Shown: in pieces, positions 60,589 to 64,000 of the stretch | How positions within the stretch are numbered: the stretch's first letter is position 1 | How the letters are laid out: each line of letters starts with the position of its first letter | NCBI RefSeq assembly: GCF_020616555.1 | Contig: NZ_CP085173.1 | Coordinates: forward strand, 5,286,001 to 5,350,000 | Source: Streptomyces longhuiensis | GTDB lineage: Bacteria; Actinomycetota; Actinomycetes; Streptomycetales; Streptomycetaceae | DNA length: 64,000 nt | Direction of reading: 5' to 3' | Notes under the pieces: generated by a model | Seen by the model: only the letters and a program-made list of their open reading frames with translations | Database searches by the model: none | Told to the model about the DNA's origin: nothing | Program-made: the position numbers and the translations under genes

Positions 60589-63500
60589 ATGACGCGAGCC
60601 GAGCAGCCAACGGCCAAGAATCCGGCCCCCGACGACGCCCTGGTCGCAGATTCCCGGGAGCGCGCAGTCCGCGCCCTGCTGCGGGTGCCGCAGCTGAAAC
60701 GACTGTGGAGCGCCCAACTCGTGGGCGGCATCGGTGATGCGCTCGGGCTCCTCGTGCTCGTGGTGCTGGCCCTTCAGGTAGCCGTCTCCGAGGGCTCGTT
60801 CGGGGGCGGGTACCGGGGCGTGGCCTTCGCCGTCGCCGCCGTGTTCGGCGCGCGTGTCCTGTCGACGCTGCTCTTCGGAGCCGTACTCCTCGGCCCCCTC
60901 ACGTCGCTGACCTCCAAGGACGGCCCCCTCGACAGGCGCTGGACGATGGTCGGCGCGGACGGCGTGCGGGCCGCGCTCCTCATCGTCGCGCCCCTGTGGA
61001 TCGACTGGACCCCGGACAACGCGCTGGCAGTCCTGCTCGTCACCGCCTTCGTGATCGGCGTGGCCGAGCGCTTCTGGACCGTGTCGCGCGAGAGCGCGGC
61101 GCCCGCGCTGCTGCCCGCGCCGCCCCTCGAAGGCGCGGCCGTACGCCCGCTGCCCGACCACATGGACGCGCTGCGGCGCCTCTCCCTGCGCACCGGTTTC
61201 GTGGCCCTGCCCCTCGCGGCCGCCGCGCTCGTCGTCGTCACTCTCGTGGGGAACCTGATCGGGGCCGGGGTCGACTGGTTCGGCCTGCACCAGGCCGCAC
61301 TGGCCTCCTACGTGGCGGCCGGTCTGTTCGCCGCCTCGCTCTCCGTCGTCTTCTTCCTCGAACTGCCCGACACGCAGACCCCGCGCGCGCGGTCGCCGCT
61401 CGAGGGCCTGCGCCGCCCCAAGACCGGAAGCGGTGTCGACAAGGGACGCACGGGAGCCATCCCGCTCCTCGTCCTCGCCTGCGCCGCCGTCGCCGGGGCG
61501 ATCTCGGCGGCCGTCGCCGTCTCCGTACTGCACGCCAAGGACCTGTCCGGCGGTCCGGTGATGTTCGGGCTGCTCGTGCTCGGGCTCACGGGCGGCACGG
61601 TCGTCGGCATCCGCTCGGCGCCCTCCGTACTGCCGTCGCTGTCGCGCCGCAGGCTCCTCGCGCTGGCGATCGCCCTGACCGGCATCGCCCTGCTCGCCGC
61701 CGGCCTCGTCCCCGACGTCACCAGCGTCCTGCTGATCGTCACCCTCGCCGGCGTCACCGCGGGCATCGCCGCCAACACCGGGCACACCCTCCTCGACCAG
61801 GAGTCCGAGGACTACCGGCGCGCCCGCACGACCGAGCACCTCCAGGCCGTCGTCCGCGTGTCCGTCGCGGTCGCCGCCGTCGCCGCGCCCCTGCTCGCGG
61901 CCGCGATCGGCCCGCACCGGCTGGTCAACGGCAAGTTCGTGTTCGCGCACGGCGGCGCCGCCTTCACGCTGATGCTCGTCGGGGCCCTGCTGCTGCCCGT
62001 CGCCGCCCTCGTACTCGCCAAGGCCGACGACCGCAGCGGAGTGCCCCTGCGGCACGACCTGCGCGACGCGCTGCTGGGCGGGAACGATCCGGCGCAGGCC
62101 CCCGCCGCCACCGGCTTCTTCATCGCCCTGGAGGGCGGTGACGGCGCCGGGAAGTCGACCCAGGCCGAGGCACTCGCCGAGTGGATCCGCGGCAAGGGCC
62201 ACGAGGTCGTCGTCACGCGCGAACCCGGCGCGACCCCGGTCGGCAAGCGGCTGCGCTCGATCCTCCTCGACGTGTCGTCGGCCGGCCTCTCGCACCGCGC
62301 CGAGGCCCTCCTGTACGCCGCCGACCGCGCGGAGCACGTGGACACCGTCGTACGGCCCGCCCTCGAGCGCGGCGCCGTCGTCATCTCCGACCGCTACATC
62401 GACTCGTCCGTCGCCTACCAGGGCGCCGGCCGCGACCTGTCGCCGACCGAGGTCGCCCGCATCAACCGCTGGGCGACCGGCGGGCTCGTGCCGCATCTGA
62501 CCGTTCTGCTCGACGTCGACCCGCAGGCGGCCCGCGAGCGGTTCACGGAGGCGCCCGACCGGCTCGAATCGGAGCCGGCCGAGTTCCACGCGCGCGTGCG
62601 CTCCGGTTTCCTCACGCTCGCCGCCGCCGACCCCGGCCGCTACCTCGTCGTCGACGCGGCTCAGGAGCCGGAAGCCGTCACGACCGTGGTCAGGCACCGG
62701 CTCGACATGGTGCTGCCGCTCTCCGACGCCGAGGTGAAGGCCCAGGAAGAGGCCCGTAAGGCCGCCGAGGAGGAGGCCCGCAGGAAGGCCGAGGCCGAGG
62801 CCGCGCGCAAGGCCGAGGAGGAGCGCGTCGAACGCGAGCGGCTGGCGCAGCTCGCCAAGCTGCGCGCCGAGGAGGAGGAGCGCAAGCAGCGCGAGCTGGA
62901 GGAGGCGCAGCGGCGCGAGGCCGAGCGCCAGGCCGAAGAGGCCCGCCAACGCGCCGAGGAGTCGCGTCGCCGTGCCGAGGAGGAGCGCGCCAGGCTCCTC
63001 GCCGAGGAACAGACCCGGGCCGCCGAGGAGGAGCGCCGCCGCCGTCAGGCGGAGGAAGAGGCGCGCCTGCGCGCGGAGGCCGAGGAACGACGCCTGGAGA
63101 AGCAGCGCAAGGCGGAGGAGGCGCTGCTGCGGGCGGAGGAGGCCCGTCGGCTGGCGGCTGCGTCCGCGGCGGCTGCCTCTGCGACGGCGGCTTCGGCTGC
63201 GTCCGAGTCAGCGGCGGCTTCTGCGGCCGGGGCCGGGTCCGAGGGCGCCGGCCGGTCGTCGAGGGCCGACAACGAGACCACCGTTCCCACGCCCGTGGTG
63301 AATCCCACGGGTGGCGCGGCTGACGAAACGGCCGTGCTGCCGCCGGTCAGGGACGCAGGCACGGGTTCCGGGGCCGGGACTGCCTCTGCCACTGGTGCTG
63401 GGCGTGGTGCTTGGCAGGGTGGGGACAACGACGAGACCACTCAGCTGCCGGTGCCGCCGAGTCCCGCACAGCAGGCCGGGGCAGCCGACGAGACGGCGGT

Positions 63501-63849
63501 GATGCCGCCGGTGCGTGATGACTCCGTCGGTGGCGGTAGTGGCAGCGGTGCCGGGGACGGCGACGGCGGGCCGGTGGATCGGGTTCCGCCGGGGTACTTC
63601 CGTGATGAGCGTCAGACCTCGGCGCCGTCGGCCGGGGGTGCCGGTGCGGGTGCCGGTCATGGTTCGAATGACCGGACGCGTGAGCTGCCCCAGGTCGACG
63701 AGGAGGGCCGGCCTCGTCAGCGGCCGAGGCCCGACTGGGCGGAGGAGACCCCGCTGGACGACCTGCCGACGCTGGCGGACGAACTGCTCGGCGGGCACGA
63801 CGACGACGGCGACGAGGGCGCGGGCGGCAGGCGCCGGGGGCGGCGCTGA
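60589..63849 (+). CDS. tmk: membrane-thymidylate kinase fusion
   Basis: A 1086-residue protein in four parts. Residues about 20-500 are a membrane domain like an MFS transporter with about 12 helices. From about 508 to 712 is dTMP kinase: EGGDGAGKSTQAEA (P-loop), REPGATPVGKRLR (DR-type site) and VVISDRYIDSSVAYQG. From about 720 to 880 a very long Glu/Arg/Ala heptad coiled coil. The last 200 residues are Gly/Pro/Asp-rich with repeated DETA(V/I)xPPV motifs. It makes dTDP from dTMP. Usual Tmk has about 210 residues. The fusion is known in Streptomyces, yet the membrane and coiled-coil parts lack a role. Start ATG 60589. Confidence 0.93.
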   Translation: MTRAEQPTAKNPAPDDALVADSRERAVRALLRVPQLKRLWSAQLVGGIGDALGLLVLVVLALQVAVSEGSFGGGYRGVAFAVAAVFGARVLSTLLFGAVLLGPLTSLTSKDGPLDRRWTMVGADGVRAALLIVAPLWIDWTPDNALAVLLVTAFVIGVAERFWTVSRESAAPALLPAPPLEGAAVRPLPDHMDALRRLSLRTGFVALPLAAAALVVVTLVGNLIGAGVDWFGLHQAALASYVAAGLFAASLSVVFFLELPDTQTPRARSPLEGLRRPKTGSGVDKGRTGAIPLLVLACAAVAGAISAAVAVSVLHAKDLSGGPVMFGLLVLGLTGGTVVGIRSAPSVLPSLSRRRLLALAIALTGIALLAAGLVPDVTSVLLIVTLAGVTAGIAANTGHTLLDQESEDYRRARTTEHLQAVVRVSVAVAAVAAPLLAAAIGPHRLVNGKFVFAHGGAAFTLMLVGALLLPVAALVLAKADDRSGVPLRHDLRDALLGGNDPAQAPAATGFFIALEGGDGAGKSTQAEALAEWIRGKGHEVVVTREPGATPVGKRLRSILLDVSSAGLSHRAEALLYAADRAEHVDTVVRPALERGAVVISDRYIDSSVAYQGAGRDLSPTEVARINRWATGGLVPHLTVLLDVDPQAARERFTEAPDRLESEPAEFHARVRSGFLTLAAADPGRYLVVDAAQEPEAVTTVVRHRLDMVLPLSDAEVKAQEEARKAAEEEARRKAEAEAARKAEEERVERERLAQLAKLRAEEEERKQRELEEAQRREAERQAEEARQRAEESRRRAEEERARLLAEEQTRAAEEERRRRQAEEEARLRAEAEERRLEKQRKAEEALLRAEEARRLAAASAAAASATAASAASESAAASAAGAGSEGAGRSSRADNETTVPTPVVNPTGGAADETAVLPPVRDAGTGSGAGTASATGAGRGAWQGGDNDETTQLPVPPSPAQQAGAADETAVMPPVRDDSVGGGSGSGAGDGDGGPVDRVPPGYFRDERQTSAPSAGGAGAGAGHGSNDRTRELPQVDEEGRPRQRPRPDWAEETPLDDLPTLADELLGGHDDDGDEGAGGRRRGRR

Positions 63850-64000
63850 GCCGACCGGGGCCGGCGCCGAGCCGGCCCGGGAGCTGTCGCCGACCGGCGA
63901 CCGATTGCCGGCCCGATCGCTGGGTCGGTCGCCGGCTCGGTCGCCGGACGGCGTTGTCAGTGCCGTCCCGCACAATGAATCCGGTAGAGCGAAGTGCCGG

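Noticed and set aside
63850..64000. A gene start at the right edge
   Set aside because: Only GC-rich repeats of GGTCGCCGG and an ATG at 63,974 with too little sequence to judge.
1..64000. CRISPR arrays, insertion sequences, prophage genes or an origin
   Set aside because: No regularly spaced repeats, transposase motifs or clustered DnaA boxes were seen. The holin-like protein belongs to a chromosomal family.

Overview
The window is very GC-rich, with divergent and overlapping actinobacterial operons, and carries genes diagnostic of Streptomyces: rodlins, chaplins, wblA, bldG with its partner anti-sigma gene, a Crp regulator, and a 6C small RNA. From memory, the gene order from the penicillin-binding protein and wblA through crp, nth, nhaA, acsA, the Tad genes, bldG, hppA and topA to tmk matches the conserved chromosomal core of Streptomyces (wblA = SCO3579, crp = SCO3571, bldG = SCO3549 in S. 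coelicolor). No search was run to confirm this.

Positions 1 to about 13,000 form an accessory, cell-surface region. It starts with the end of an exopolysaccharide cluster: a glycosyltransferase tail, a Wzz-like chain-length protein, a CelD/BcsL-type acetyltransferase and a secreted GH26-type glycanase. A decayed ATP-grasp gene follows. Next comes an aerial-hypha surface block of one long LAXTG-anchored chaplin, one short chaplin, three rodlins and a LytR-CpsA-Psr cell-wall ligase. After that lie a small secreted protein, a decayed AfsR/SARP regulator, a small membrane protein, a flavoprotein, a trace of a helicase-associated-domain gene, and two tandem membrane-anchored collagen-like miniproteins. 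The block ends at a tRNA-Pro(CGG) gene with its own terminator.

From 13,000 to 42,000 is core genome. In order: metallophosphoesterase, GatB/YqeY protein, class A penicillin-binding protein, wblA, two ArsA-like ATPases, DUF4177 and RidA genes, Nudix and metallo-beta-lactamase-fold hydrolases, an ECF sigma factor with a SnoaL-like tail, a nucleotidyltransferase, Crp, endonuclease III with a histone-H1-like tail, CoA pyrophosphatase, a MarP-type membrane protease, an alpha/beta hydrolase and holin-like pair, NhaA, acetyl-CoA synthetase, a SulP-carbonic anhydrase fusion, a deacetylase-like lipoprotein, a CooC-like ATPase, a degenerate Fic-like protein and a HAD phosphatase.

From 42,000 to 64,000, a 6C small RNA sits between the HAD gene and a CpaE/Ssd-Tad pilus operon (ssd, tadA, tadB, tadC, DUF4244 pilin-like, tadE, TadE/G-like). 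An MrfA-type repair helicase is divergent from bldG and its anti-sigma partner. The window ends with the proton pyrophosphatase, a lipoprotein, a large methyltransferase, topoisomerase I with a lysine-rich tail, and a giant membrane-thymidylate kinase fusion. Strong hairpin terminators punctuate most transcription units.
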